DNA from: Paludibacteraceae bacterium
Lineage (GTDB): Bacteria; Bacteroidota; Bacteroidia; Bacteroidales; Paludibacteraceae
Reading direction: 5' to 3'
Length of the DNA stretch: 64,000 nucleotides
Assembly: GCA_017937025.1 (NCBI GenBank)
Contig: JAGBEJ010000002.1
Location: 1-64,000, forward strand
In this document: in pieces, positions 8,474 to 17,518 of the stretch
Layout of the letters: the number at the start of each line of letters is the position of its first letter
How positions within the stretch are numbered: position 1 is the first letter of the stretch
The notes under the pieces: generated by a model
Databases searched by the model: none
What the model was told of the DNA's origin: nothing
What the model saw: the letters and a program-made list of their open reading frames with translations, nothing else
Program-made: the position numbers and the translations under genes

Positions 8474-8788
8474 CTACTTCTTTTTTATATCGTATTGGTC
8501 TTTTCTCTTCGGATTCATCGGAAACCAGCCTCTCTCCACTCTTTTTTTCTGCTGGAACAACTCAAGTATGCTCCAGAAAAGCGAAAAAGCGAGAGTCGCA
8601 AATATGGTAGAGACTATGAAGTCTTCTATCAGCAAAGACGCAGCCACCGCCGCAATCCCGGATGCGGCAAACGCAGGCCAGCACTTAGTTCCGTAATAAT
8701 ACTCCGCCTTAATGACTACAGGATGAAAAATGCCTATCATCAAAAACAGAGACACCCCAACAGCCAATCCCGAGAAATTCAAATCCAT
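8474..8788 (-). CDS. DUF4491-family inner-membrane protein
   Basis: 104 residues from ATG 8788; an upstream in-frame ATG at 8875 would add 29 residues that cross the promoter, so the shorter form is preferred. Three hydrophobic helices, then the conserved motifs FHPVVIKAEYYYGTKCW, LFWSILELFEQ-like FWSILELFQQKKRVE and RGWFPMNPKR that define DUF4491 in Bacteroidales. Function is unknown. Confidence 0.85.
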   Translation of the reverse strand: MDLNFSGLAVGVSLFLMIGIFHPVVIKAEYYYGTKCWPAFAASGIAAVAASLLIEDFIVSTIFATLAFSLFWSILELFQQKKRVERGWFPMNPKRKDQYDIKKK

Positions 8789-8822
8789 AAGTTTAATTGT
8801 ATATGCTTGTTTTATAAAGACA

Positions 8823-8830
8823 CAAATATA
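8823..8830 (-). promoter_or_regulatory. -7 box for the DUF4491 gene
   Basis: On the minus strand the sequence reads TATATTTG, 35 bp upstream of ATG 8788. A -33 element is not obvious. Confidence 0.5.
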
Positions 8831-8975
8831 TAAAAATATTGGCAGTTTCGTAAACACACACCTATTTAAATGCACCTTTCTGCCCTATCGGCACTCGAAC
8901 GACCAATCCTTGCACATGCAAAATCCCGATGGTTAAGATTTTTTATTTTTTATGCGGTTCTGAACTTTGCGTTTA

Positions 8976-9007
8976 TTTGTCTTTATGAAAGTAATTCGTT
9001 TATTTTG
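8976..9007 (+). promoter_or_regulatory. Probable hppA promoter
   Basis: TTTG at 8976-8979 and TTATTTTG at 9000-9007, a one-mismatch TAnnTTTG, are 20 bp apart. The leader of about 65 nt holds a small hairpin (AGGAC/GTCCT near 9023-9038) followed by a short T-run. Confidence 0.45.
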
Positions 9008-9078
9008 CGAGCGAAAATGGAAGGACTGCAAGGTCCTGCTTTTTACTAACTAAATTTATTTATTAACAAATTCAAAAA

Positions 9079-11271
9079 ATGGATTGTATCGTTTATCTGG
9101 TCCTTTTAGCCTCAGTTGTGGCTTTGGGATTCGCCTTCTTCTTCTTTAAGCAGATGATGAAGGAAAGTGAGGGTACCGAGACTATGGCCGACATAGCTCT
9201 CAGTGTCCGCAAAGGAGCGATGGCCTATTTGAAGCAGCAGTACAAGATCGTTTTGATCGTGTTTGTTGTTCTCGCTGTAATCTTCGCTGTAATGGCGTAT
9301 TTCGGATTACAGAACAGCTGGGTTCCATTCGCATTCCTGACTGGAGGTTTCTTCTCTGGTCTCGCAGGTTTCTTCGGAATGAAGACTGCGACTTACGCTT
9401 CGGCACGTACAGCAAACGCCGCTCAGAAGTCGCTTAACAGCGGTCTGAAGGTTGCGTTCCGTTCGGGAGCCGTTATGGGTCTTACAGTTGTAGGTCTTGC
9501 TCTGCTCGACGTATCTGTATGGTTCCTTATCTTGAACTACTTCATCCCAGAAGAGGCTGTAGCAGGACACAAGCTTATCATCATCACCACTACTATGCTG
9601 ACATTCGGTATGGGTGCTTCTACTCAGGCGTTGTTCGCACGTGTAGGTGGAGGTATTTATACTAAGGCTGCTGACGTAGGCGCTGACCTCGTAGGTAAGA
9701 CTGAGGCTGGCATCCCAGAGGATGACCCTCGTAACCCTGCTACTATCGCCGACAACGTTGGTGACAACGTAGGTGACGTAGCCGGCATGGGCGCTGACCT
9801 TTACGAGTCATACGCTGGCTCTATCCTTTCTACTGCCGCTCTCGGTGCTGCTGCATTCGCTGCATCTGGCGTTGAGTCGCAGTTGAAGGCGGTTCTCGCT
9901 CCTATGCTCATCGCAGCAACAGGCGTTATTCTTTCGCTCATCGGCATCTTCCTGGTTCGCACTAAGGAGAACGCTGGCATGAAGGAGCTTCTCGGAGCTC
10001 TCGGACGTGGTACTAACACTGCCGCAGTGCTTAACGCCATCGCTACATTCGGAATTCTTTACGCTCTCGGACTTGACAACTGGCTGGGTATCTCATTCTC
10101 AGTTGTTGTTGGTCTTGCTGCCGGTGTCATCATCGGTCAGGCAACAGAGTACTACACATCACAGAGCTACGCTCCTACTAAGAAGGTGGCTGAGAGCTCA
10201 CAGACAGGCCCTGCTACCGTTATCATCTCTGGTATCGGTCTTGGCATGCTCTCTACTGCCATCCCAGTTATCACTGTAGGTGTGGCTATCATCCTTTCAT
10301 TCCTTTGCGCTAACGGCTTCAACACATCAATGGACGCAGCCGCTATCCAGCAGGGATTGTACGGTATCGGTATCGCTGCTGTAGGTATGCTTTCTACACT
10401 CGGCATCACTCTTGCTACTGACGCATACGGCCCTATCGCCGACAACGCTGGTGGTAACGCTGAGATGAGCGGTCTCGACCCTGAGGTTCGTAAGCGTACT
10501 GACGCTCTCGACGCTCTCGGCAACACAACTGCCGCTACTGGTAAGGGATTCGCTATCGGTTCTGCCGCTCTTACAGCGCTTGCCCTCCTCGCTTCTTACG
10601 TTGAGGAGATCAAGATCGCCCTCGTCAGAGTCGGTGAGGCATTGCCTAACGGTGTAGATGCAGCAAGCGCAACATTGGTTGACTTTATGGACGCATACAA
10701 TGTTCACCTCATGAACCCAGTTGTTCTCGTAGGTGTATTCGTTGGCGCTATGATGGCATTCCTCTTCTGCGGTCTTACAATGAACGCAGTTGGTCGTGCC
10801 GCTCAGCAGATGGTAAACGAAGTTCGTCGTCAGTTCAAGGCTATCCCTGGAATCCTCGAGGGAACTCAGAAGCCTGACTACGCTCGTTGCGTTGAGATTT
10901 CTACTAAGGGTGCTCAGAAGGAGATGATTCTCCCATCAGTGCTCGCAATCCTTATCCCTATCCTCGTAGGTGTAGTTCTTGGTGTTCCTGGAGTTCTCGG
11001 TCTTTTGATCGGTGGATTGGGCGCAGGCTTCGTGCTGGCAGTATTCATGGCTAACGCAGGTGGCGCATGGGACAACGCTAAGAAGTACGTTGAGGAAGGC
11101 AACTTCGGCGGCAAGGGTTCTGAGAACCACAAGGCTACTGTAGTTGGCGACACTGTAGGTGACCCATTCAAGGATACTTCAGGTCCATCGCTTAACATCC
11201 TTATTAAGCTGATGTCTATGGTATCTATCGTAATGGCTGGTCTTACAGCTTCATTCAGCTTGCTTGGATAA
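9079..11271 (+). CDS. hppA: Membrane-bound ion-pumping pyrophosphatase (K+-dependent type)
   Basis: 730 residues with about 16 membrane helices. It splits pyrophosphate and pumps Na+ and/or H+. The substrate loop has DVGADLVGKTEAGIPEDDPRNPATIADNVGDNVGD, a second acidic motif TDAYGPIADNAGGNAEM, and a third near the C-terminus, DTVGDPFKDTSGPSLN. In the GNTTAATGKGF segment Ala replaces the Lys of K+-independent enzymes, so K+ activation is expected; the pumped ion is not decided here. Codon use is striking: Ala GCT, Gly GGT and Arg CGT dominate, unlike neighbours, which points to very high expression. Confidence 0.96.
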   Translation: MDCIVYLVLLASVVALGFAFFFFKQMMKESEGTETMADIALSVRKGAMAYLKQQYKIVLIVFVVLAVIFAVMAYFGLQNSWVPFAFLTGGFFSGLAGFFGMKTATYASARTANAAQKSLNSGLKVAFRSGAVMGLTVVGLALLDVSVWFLILNYFIPEEAVAGHKLIIITTTMLTFGMGASTQALFARVGGGIYTKAADVGADLVGKTEAGIPEDDPRNPATIADNVGDNVGDVAGMGADLYESYAGSILSTAALGAAAFAASGVESQLKAVLAPMLIAATGVILSLIGIFLVRTKENAGMKELLGALGRGTNTAAVLNAIATFGILYALGLDNWLGISFSVVVGLAAGVIIGQATEYYTSQSYAPTKKVAESSQTGPATVIISGIGLGMLSTAIPVITVGVAIILSFLCANGFNTSMDAAAIQQGLYGIGIAAVGMLSTLGITLATDAYGPIADNAGGNAEMSGLDPEVRKRTDALDALGNTTAATGKGFAIGSAALTALALLASYVEEIKIALVRVGEALPNGVDAASATLVDFMDAYNVHLMNPVVLVGVFVGAMMAFLFCGLTMNAVGRAAQQMVNEVRRQFKAIPGILEGTQKPDYARCVEISTKGAQKEMILPSVLAILIPILVGVVLGVPGVLGLLIGGLGAGFVLAVFMANAGGAWDNAKKYVEEGNFGGKGSENHKATVVGDTVGDPFKDTSGPSLNILIKLMSMVSIVMAGLTASFSLLG

Positions 11272-11291
11272 TAAATCTCACATGATATAAC

Positions 11292-11330
11292 AGAAAAGGC
11301 TTGCGAATTCGCAAGCCTTTTCTTTGTTTA
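11292..11330 (+). terminator. hppA terminator
   Basis: A near-perfect 32-nt palindrome centred on GAATTC at 11305-11310 (arms 11292-11307 / 11308-11323) followed by TTTG-rich DNA. It can work in both directions for convergent hppA and the metallopeptidase gene. Confidence 0.85.
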
Positions 11331-11344
11331 TAAAGTTCTATTTT

Positions 11345-12052
11345 CTATATCATTATTCTTTCCAATTTGTTTTTCCACTTCTCCCAATGGGGCATTTCCT
11401 TGGATAACAATGCGTAAAAATCTTTGTTGTGATTTCGATGGACAAGGTGGCACATTTCGTGTGTAATGACATACTCAATGCAACATCTTGGCGCACAAAT
11501 GAGTCGTGAGTTTAGAGAGATACGACCATCTGCCGTGCAATACCCCCAACGCTTATCCATATTCTTGACAGCTAAGCTTTGCGGTTTTACACCATAAGCA
11601 GAAAACCTTTCTATTATGGACTGGGCATATTCCTTGAACTTTATGTCAGCACGCTGATGATACCATGTTCGTAGCAAAACACCTGCATCCTTTTTATGAC
11701 GGCATTCTATTTCAATGATATTATTCTGATAATGAACGGCGTTTATACTACCCTCTTTCACTCTGAGCATATACTGCCGCCCAAGATACAGATGCGACTC
11801 GCCGCTTATGTATTGCCGCTTGACGGTCGGTGTGCCAAACGACTCAAAGTATCGTTTCTGCCTCAGTATCCACGCCGCTCTTTTGCGAACTTTCTCTCTG
11901 ACGCTGTCTAATGTGGAGGCGTTGGGGGCTTTCAGAAAAACAGAACCATTGGGATTGACACGGATGTTCAGCGTTTTCCTGTCTTCAAACATCAGTTCGA
12001 AACATATCCTTGTAGTGCCGTATTGAATGCTGTCTCTTACTATTTGATCCAT
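11345..12052 (-). CDS. YgjP-like (DUF45/M48-type) zinc metallopeptidase
   Basis: 235 residues from ATG 12052, which overlaps hsdR by 13 bp. The motif HEMCHLVHRNHNKDF gives HExxH plus a distal His, and KRWGYCTADGRISLNSRL is the usual YgjP/SprT-like signature ahead of it. Proteins of this family are very often the last gene of type I restriction operons; their role there is not established. Translational overlap with hsdR indicates cotranscription. Confidence 0.85.
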   Translation of the reverse strand: MDQIVRDSIQYGTTRICFELMFEDRKTLNIRVNPNGSVFLKAPNASTLDSVREKVRKRAAWILRQKRYFESFGTPTVKRQYISGESHLYLGRQYMLRVKEGSINAVHYQNNIIEIECRHKKDAGVLLRTWYHQRADIKFKEYAQSIIERFSAYGVKPQSLAVKNMDKRWGYCTADGRISLNSRLICAPRCCIEYVITHEMCHLVHRNHNKDFYALLSKEMPHWEKWKNKLERIMI

Positions 12053-15000
12053 ATTTTCGCTACGTCTATGCAACTGTCTATGATAACATCCATGTCATTG
12101 AATGAAAAATCCAAATGGTATTTCCGCTTGACATTGTCAATCAATTCATCTTCCAATGCAATTTTCATTTTGCCTATGATATCGCTCTTCGACTGCCAGT
12201 CAACCAACACAGCATCCTCCACTACCACTATGCTGTTGATGATGTCATTGAATGCCTTTGTCGTGGCAATAGCCATTTCCTTGACCTGTTTGTCAGGAAA
12301 CAGTTTCTTGTAGTTTTCCAGGGCTATTCCGAAATAGGCTTTTGCCGCATTGTTGTGTTCAAATTCCGCCGGCAATTCGCTGTCGGTATGATTCAGCACG
12401 TCTTCTTTGTACTGCATCATCTTTTCCAGATATTCATTGTCGGTCAGACGTCCTTGCTCATATTGCTCGATGGTCTCTTTGATAAGTTGCGAGAACTTCT
12501 TGAAAAACGCTGGGTCCGAATCCATGTTTTCGTTGATGTATTTCGCCGTACGAGTGGCTATGGTATCCGCTTTTGCCGCCGTACCGACGATATTGTCCAC
12601 CTCTTTCTGGAAATTCTCTTTGTCGAAGATATTCACAAGGTTGGTGATAACCTTCACCGCATCGCTTTCTACATGGTGATTCACGAGTTTTTCGATGCGT
12701 GCCTCGTATTTCTTGTAATCTATGGCATCGGAATAGCGCAACTGAACGGCAGTGCGCAGTTTCGAAAACATATTCAGATCGTCTTTGTAGCGTTTTATCG
12801 TCTTTTCATCATTCTTTTCATGGAACTCCCATGTCGATAACGCTGTCTGCAAAACCGACGAATACGCGCTCAGACGGTCGTAGAATTCATTACGGCGGTC
12901 CTCCATGCGCAGCGACTGGGCATAAGCCTCTAAATCCTGTTTGTTAGGGATTGCCTTGAACATATCCCACAAATCGGAATGCCGCTGCGGAAGCTCGGCG
13001 ATTTTGTCGCTGACAGGCACCAGCGTCTCGTGAAATACCTCCCGGTCGTCTTCGTCATAGTCCGAATAGATGTCCAACGCACTGTCCAATTCGCGCAGCA
13101 CGCCGTAATAGTCGATAATATATCCGTAATCCTTGCCTTCGCAATTACGGTTCACACGCGCCACAGCCTGCAGCAACGTGTGTCCGCTAAGGCTTCTGTC
13201 GAGATACATGACAGCCACCTTAGGCTCGTCAAATCCCGTCAGCAGTTTGTCCACCACAATCATCACATCCGGCGATTCTTGATTCTTGAATCGTGAGATC
13301 AGGTTTTCTTGATATTTCTGCAGTGTGCCATGCTCGTCCATCATGCGTTTCCAGAATGCCTTCACATCGTCAGGAGTCTCGCCATAGGCCGTCTCCTCGC
13401 CTTCCCTGTCGTCTGGCGCGGTGATGAGAACTTCGGATGTAATCTTCCCTATTTCGTCAAGATACTTCTTGTAGAGAATGGCTATTTTCTTCTTCGGAGT
13501 CACAAGCATCGCCTTGAATCCTGTGTTTTGCCAATTGTCAGCGAAATGCTTAGAGATGTCAATGGCGATGGCAAACACACGCTGTTCCGTCTCGTTCAGA
13601 ACATTAGCACGCGAGAATTTCTTTTTCAAATCAGCGGCTTGATAAGGCGTCAGATCTTCACAAACATGGTCGAAAAAACTGTCTATTGGGCCTTCGGCAA
13701 CATTTTGCGGCACTATGCGTCCTTCGTACAGCAGCGGAACGACAGCCTTGTCCTCCACGGCTTGCTTTACGGTGTAAACAGGCTTGATGATGCCGCCGAA
13801 TGTGCGGGCCGTGTTCTTCTCTTTCTTCATCAGCGGAGTGCCTGTGAAGGCTATCTTGCAGGCATTGGGCAGCACGCGGTTCATCTGCACCGCCATTTCC
13901 TTATATTGGCTGCGGTGCGCCTCGTCTATCAGAACAAAGATATTAGGGTCGGTCAACGGCTGCTTGATTTTCTTGATTGCCGTAGCGAACTTGTTGATGA
14001 TAGTGGTAATGATGGAATCCGTGTTGCTCTCCAGCAGTTCCACAAGATGTTTCCCGGTAGTGGCATTCTCCACGTCCTTTCCGCACTTGCGGAATGTCTT
14101 GGTAATCTGCGAATCGAGGTCGGTTCGGTCGGTCACTAAAACTATTCGCGGATTCTGCACCACGGTTGCTATTTTCTGTGCCAGCATCACCATGGTAAGC
14201 GATTTGCCGCTGCCCTGCGTGTGCCACACCACTCCGCCGTTGCGTCGTCCGGCTTCAATATGCCTTGCGCGCTCCACCGTTTCCTTCACGGTGAAATACT
14301 GTTGATAGCGGGCAAGTTTCTTCACATTCGCGTCATAGAGTGTGAAGTGGTATATCAGTTCCAGCAACCGCTCCGGACGGCAGAGGTTGTAGATGTATTC
14401 ATCCTGCGGTGTCGGGATGCGTGTTTCCCTGCTGCCCTTGTTTACTATATCCAGCAGCTGTTTTTGATATTCCAGTTCTGCGTCCTTGTTTATGAACATC
14501 TCATGCCATTTACACCAGAATTTTGCATCCGAGCCCGTAGTGGCGTAACTGCCGAAGTTATTGCCTATCGCCAGCAGCAATGCGCTATAGACATACAGTC
14601 CGCGAATGCCGTCGTCCTGCTGGTTGCGCAGATGCTGCGAGATGGCTTGCTCCTCCGCGCCTTGTATGTCGGGACGCTTGCACTCGATGACCACCAGCGG
14701 AATGCCGTTGACAAACAGCACAATATCGGGACGGTAGGTGTCGGCTGTGCCGGTGCGTGTCACGGCGAACTCCTCCGTCACATGATAGACATTGTTCTCG
14801 GGGTGCTCCCAGTCGATGTAGCGCATGGTGTAGCTCTTTTTGTCGCCGTCGATACTCAGCTCGAAAGCCTTGCCGAGTGTGAGCATGTTGTACACAGCCT
14901 CGTTGCCGCTCAGGTAGCCGCCTTCCATGGGCACGTTGCGCATGGCTATGACGCCGTTCTCGATGTTCTGCTCCGAGAAACGGATTTCTTTGTACTCGCC

Positions 15001-15186
15001 TTTGCGTATGGAATTCAATTCACGCAATTGCTTCCTTAGCACGTCTTCGAGCAACACGTTGGATGTCTTGCCGCCACGCATTGCCAAAGCTTCGTCGGGC
15101 GAAAGATATGTGTAGCCAAGCGCCTGCAGCAACTCTAATGCCGGGCGTTGGCTTATGTCGTTTTCTTTGAATGAGATTCTGTTCAT
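12040..15186 (-). CDS. hsdR: Type I restriction enzyme R subunit (HsdR)
   Basis: 1048 residues. The N-terminal nuclease has the PD-(D/E)xK core RPDIVLFVNGIPLVVIECKRP (about 150-172). The motor follows: Walker A HTQGSGKSLTMVML, motif II LIDEAHRSQY, motif III AFTGTPLM, and later DKLLTGFDEPKV and QAVARVNR for the second RecA-like lobe. A long helical C-terminus should dock HsdM/HsdS. HsdR translocates DNA with ATP and cuts unmethylated DNA. It is separated from the upstream island genes by a 215-bp gap that has its own hairpins, so independent regulation is possible. Confidence 0.96.
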   Translation of the reverse strand: MNRISFKENDISQRPALELLQALGYTYLSPDEALAMRGGKTSNVLLEDVLRKQLRELNSIRKGEYKEIRFSEQNIENGVIAMRNVPMEGGYLSGNEAVYNMLTLGKAFELSIDGDKKSYTMRYIDWEHPENNVYHVTEEFAVTRTGTADTYRPDIVLFVNGIPLVVIECKRPDIQGAEEQAISQHLRNQQDDGIRGLYVYSALLLAIGNNFGSYATTGSDAKFWCKWHEMFINKDAELEYQKQLLDIVNKGSRETRIPTPQDEYIYNLCRPERLLELIYHFTLYDANVKKLARYQQYFTVKETVERARHIEAGRRNGGVVWHTQGSGKSLTMVMLAQKIATVVQNPRIVLVTDRTDLDSQITKTFRKCGKDVENATTGKHLVELLESNTDSIITTIINKFATAIKKIKQPLTDPNIFVLIDEAHRSQYKEMAVQMNRVLPNACKIAFTGTPLMKKEKNTARTFGGIIKPVYTVKQAVEDKAVVPLLYEGRIVPQNVAEGPIDSFFDHVCEDLTPYQAADLKKKFSRANVLNETEQRVFAIAIDISKHFADNWQNTGFKAMLVTPKKKIAILYKKYLDEIGKITSEVLITAPDDREGEETAYGETPDDVKAFWKRMMDEHGTLQKYQENLISRFKNQESPDVMIVVDKLLTGFDEPKVAVMYLDRSLSGHTLLQAVARVNRNCEGKDYGYIIDYYGVLRELDSALDIYSDYDEDDREVFHETLVPVSDKIAELPQRHSDLWDMFKAIPNKQDLEAYAQSLRMEDRRNEFYDRLSAYSSVLQTALSTWEFHEKNDEKTIKRYKDDLNMFSKLRTAVQLRYSDAIDYKKYEARIEKLVNHHVESDAVKVITNLVNIFDKENFQKEVDNIVGTAAKADTIATRTAKYINENMDSDPAFFKKFSQLIKETIEQYEQGRLTDNEYLEKMMQYKEDVLNHTDSELPAEFEHNNAAKAYFGIALENYKKLFPDKQVKEMAIATTKAFNDIINSIVVVEDAVLVDWQSKSDIIGKMKIALEDELIDNVKRKYHLDFSFNDMDVIIDSCIDVAKIWIK

Positions 15187-15217
15187 GCGGTATATTCTAA
15201 TATGTCAATTCTTTCCT

Positions 15218-15225
15218 TATCTTTG
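15218..15225 (+). promoter_or_regulatory. -7 box for a + strand RNA candidate
   Basis: TATCTTTG on the + strand, opposite to all genes of the island. No good TTG element is present 18-20 bp upstream. Confidence 0.4.
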
Positions 15226-15306
15226 CACCAGAACAATATAGTTCTGACTTGGACTGGGGTGTCCCCCGGTTGGGAAAGGGTTGTCATTCTGGCGACTCTT
15301 TTTTTA
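15226..15306 (+). ncRNA. Candidate structured RNA between hsdR and the NDT/TIR-like gene
   Basis: Downstream of a TATCTTTG box the + strand shows a GC-rich hairpin ACTGGGG-TGT-CCCC(C)GGT at 15253-15270 with one U.G pair that exists only on this strand. CCAGAA (15228-15233) can close the whole RNA with TTCTGG (15287-15292), or AGAAC (15230-15234) can pair locally with GTTCT (15241-15245); the two are mutually exclusive. A T-run of about seven lies at 15299-15305. No reading frame of note. Function unknown; an antisense or regulatory RNA for the island is one possibility. Confidence 0.45.
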
Positions 15307-15369
15307 TTTTGACTTCTTCTGTTTTCATATAAGGCAGTGATTTAGAATCAGATATGAATTAATATGTTC

Positions 15370-15397
15370 ATCGTTTTCCTGATGTCGGGAAAACGAT
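15370..15397 (-). other. Intercistronic hairpin after the NDT/TIR-like gene
   Basis: ATCGTTTTCC (15370-15379) pairs perfectly with GGAAAACGAT (15388-15397). It lies 4 bp past the stop of the NDT/TIR-like gene on the minus strand. There is no T-run, so it is more likely a 3'-end stabiliser or pause than a full terminator. Confidence 0.5.
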
Positions 15398-15401
15398 ATG
15401 C

Positions 15402-16265
15402 TTAGAATGGTAATGGATTAACAATATCCTCAACAAGTCCTCTTAAAAATGATATAGTTCCACATTGTGTTCGTATATTCATGTTGTTATTCCATAAATA
15501 CATCACTATTTTTCTAAATTCATTTTGATCACATACGAATTTCTCTTTATCTATGTTATTTTTCCTATAGTATTGCTCTATCTCTTCCTTAATTATAGGC
15601 ATCACCATTCTTTTTCGTTCATTTATATCCAAACGAGCATATGCCACCACATTACGTCCTTGCATGGCACTAATCTGACGCGATAGTTCTTCTATTTTAG
15701 ACAACAAAACATCATTGAAAGAACCTTCTTTCTTTTCAATATTAGCGACTTTAAATTCTCCAAAGTGTTTTAAAAATGTAGTGTAGTTAGGATCATTTTT
15801 TGACTTACTAATGGTGGCTTTTAATTTATCAGTTAGCTTTTTTTGAAAATCCAATATTGCATAATAATTTAAATTCCTTGGGTATATGATGTGTTCAATA
15901 ACAGAGGTGTCGAAAGAATAATTTGTGCTGTCATCCATTACTATAATGGTTGGTTTATCAAAAGCGAGCCTCATTCCCAACTCAAACATGACGTTGGGAT
16001 TCTTACAACTAACATCGCAAACAACAATATCATTATCATAAATGTTTCGCACAATACGTTTCTGTATAACTCCACTATCATCAGCATCGCTCACAAGGCA
16101 TGGATTGAAATTTGCAGAACTAATAGCTTCTGATAAAATCTTCTTTACTTCTTCCCAATGTTCTTTTGAGCAAGTATCAATAGAAGATATTGGCATGATA
16201 ATTCCACATGTAGGATTGTCTTTTTCTATAACTTTTTGTTCTTGTTTTTTTTCGTTCTCTTTCAT
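15402..16265 (-). CDS. NDT/TIR-like protein embedded in the type I R-M operon
   Basis: 287 residues, AT-rich. Residues 18-110 form an alpha/beta unit: CGIIMPIS, then a segment with DADDSGVIQKRIVRNIYDNDIVVCDVS, then NPNVMFELGMRLAFDKPTIIVMDD. The pattern D-x-S-x-x-NPN-V-x-x-E-x-G-x-x-x-A-x-x-KP resembles nucleoside 2-deoxyribosyltransferase and TIR-like folds, whose Glu is catalytic in NAD or nucleoside cleavage. The C-terminal 150 residues are helical with no family recognised. It lies 8 bp after hsdS. An accessory defence or toxin role is inferred from fold resemblance and context only. Confidence 0.6.
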   Translation of the reverse strand: MKENEKKQEQKVIEKDNPTCGIIMPISSIDTCSKEHWEEVKKILSEAISSANFNPCLVSDADDSGVIQKRIVRNIYDNDIVVCDVSCKNPNVMFELGMRLAFDKPTIIVMDDSTNYSFDTSVIEHIIYPRNLNYYAILDFQKKLTDKLKATISKSKNDPNYTTFLKHFGEFKVANIEKKEGSFNDVLLSKIEELSRQISAMQGRNVVAYARLDINERKRMVMPIIKEEIEQYYRKNNIDKEKFVCDQNEFRKIVMYLWNNNMNIRTQCGTISFLRGLVEDIVNPLPF

Positions 16266-16273
16266 AATCTGAT

Positions 16274-17518
16274 CTATTTGTTATTTTTTACAACTCGTTT
16301 CTTCCCCGTCAGCAGCACCTGCATCAGCCCCTTTTTCTGCTCCTGCATGGCCGCCAGCTTTTGTTTATGTATCTCGATTTCTTTGTCTGATTCCATTAAA
16401 ATGGTTGCGATGGCATCTTGTTCGGCTCTCGAAGGAAGCTTGATCAGAAGCTTTTCTAATTGATATGGGTATATGTGTACGACGGAATGACCTTGTCCCA
16501 TATTACTTTTTTGTCTGATAACATCACTTGAGTTAAGGATGTATGAAAGTGTGATTGGGTTGCAGTCATTTGCTCTGAAAACAATAATGTCGCCTCCCGC
16601 ATATCCATATTCGTTATCAATAAAAGCTGCACATTTGCCGATGTCCTCTTTTGTCTCTCCTGAACCTGCAAAACAAATGTCTCCGTACTGAATCTTTACA
16701 CTTTCATTTGCAGTGTCATCATCAATATATGATTTTACGTCGAATATCACATAGTCATATTTTGTATAAAGGTCACCATACGTGAGACATTTGTGCCCAG
16801 CACTAATGATACTGTCTTTGGGAACGCCTCCGCCTTTGAAAAAGACACCAAATTCTCCCAATCTAACCTCTTCCCACTCTCCACTAAACCCTTTCAGCCG
16901 TTTCTTTCCCGTGAGCAGTTGCTGCATGAGGCCGCGCTTGCGCAGGGTGAGTTTCTCTATCAAGGCGGTCTGCTTGGCAATGGCGGTGTCCCAAAGTTGA
17001 AGAACATTACAAACTCTTTCTTGCTCTTCAATTGGAGGAATTGCAAGTCTATAATTTGATACTATTTCACCAGATAAGTTTCCCTGTCCTCCTTGCAGAA
17101 AAGAATTGTAATAATGTTCTTTATTAAGTTGAAGCACAGACATCACATAATACTTGTTAGCTTTAGGTCTGATGCATAGAATAGCTTGGTTGATTGCTCC
17201 TTGTATTTTTGATAAAGAACATTGTCCACTATTCGCACCATATAGAGCGTATAAAATATCTCCTTCTTCTACCAGTTTTGCCGAAGAATTATCAACACCT
17301 TCTTGAGAAAGGAACAGTTCCGTCCTGTCTTTATTTATCTCTCCAGAACGGATAAAAGGAATGTCTCCATTGTAAAATAATGGATTGCCAGATTTAGGTG
17401 TTCCTCCGCTAAAAAAACGTGAAAAATCGCCCAGTCTCTTCACTTCCCAGTCTTCGGGAATAATGCCGAGGGGCGAGAGCTTGTAGCCGGAGGGGATATG
17501 TTGGTTGTCGTTATTCAT
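16274..17518 (-). CDS. hsdS: Type I specificity subunit (HsdS), two target-recognition domains
   Basis: 414 residues. Two TRDs, each beginning with the usual W-E-x-x-R-L-G-[DE]-F phrase (DWEVKRLGDFSRFFSGGTP and EWEEVRLGEFGVFFKGG), each followed by a conserved helix (EEQERVCNVLQLWDTAI and AEQDAIATILMESDKEI) and by GLMQQLLTGKKRL or GLMQVLLTGKKRV. These helices form the HsdM contact. The start overlaps the stop of the upstream two-TM gene by 4 bp (ATGA). TRD segments are AT-rich, as is common for exchanged specificity modules. Confidence 0.93.
   Translation of the reverse strand: MNNDNQHIPSGYKLSPLGIIPEDWEVKRLGDFSRFFSGGTPKSGNPLFYNGDIPFIRSGEINKDRTELFLSQEGVDNSSAKLVEEGDILYALYGANSGQCSLSKIQGAINQAILCIRPKANKYYVMSVLQLNKEHYYNSFLQGGQGNLSGEIVSNYRLAIPPIEEQERVCNVLQLWDTAIAKQTALIEKLTLRKRGLMQQLLTGKKRLKGFSGEWEEVRLGEFGVFFKGGGVPKDSIISAGHKCLTYGDLYTKYDYVIFDVKSYIDDDTANESVKIQYGDICFAGSGETKEDIGKCAAFIDNEYGYAGGDIIVFRANDCNPITLSYILNSSDVIRQKSNMGQGHSVVHIYPYQLEKLLIKLPSRAEQDAIATILMESDKEIEIHKQKLAAMQEQKKGLMQVLLTGKKRVVKNNK

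Noticed and set aside
9016-9045. Riboswitch or attenuator in the hppA leader
   Set aside because: The only hairpin has five base pairs and a weak T-run; too little for a call.
12115-15039. Several long + strand open frames opposite hsdR
   Set aside because: They are the complement of a well-supported helicase/nuclease gene and have no motifs or ribosome sites.
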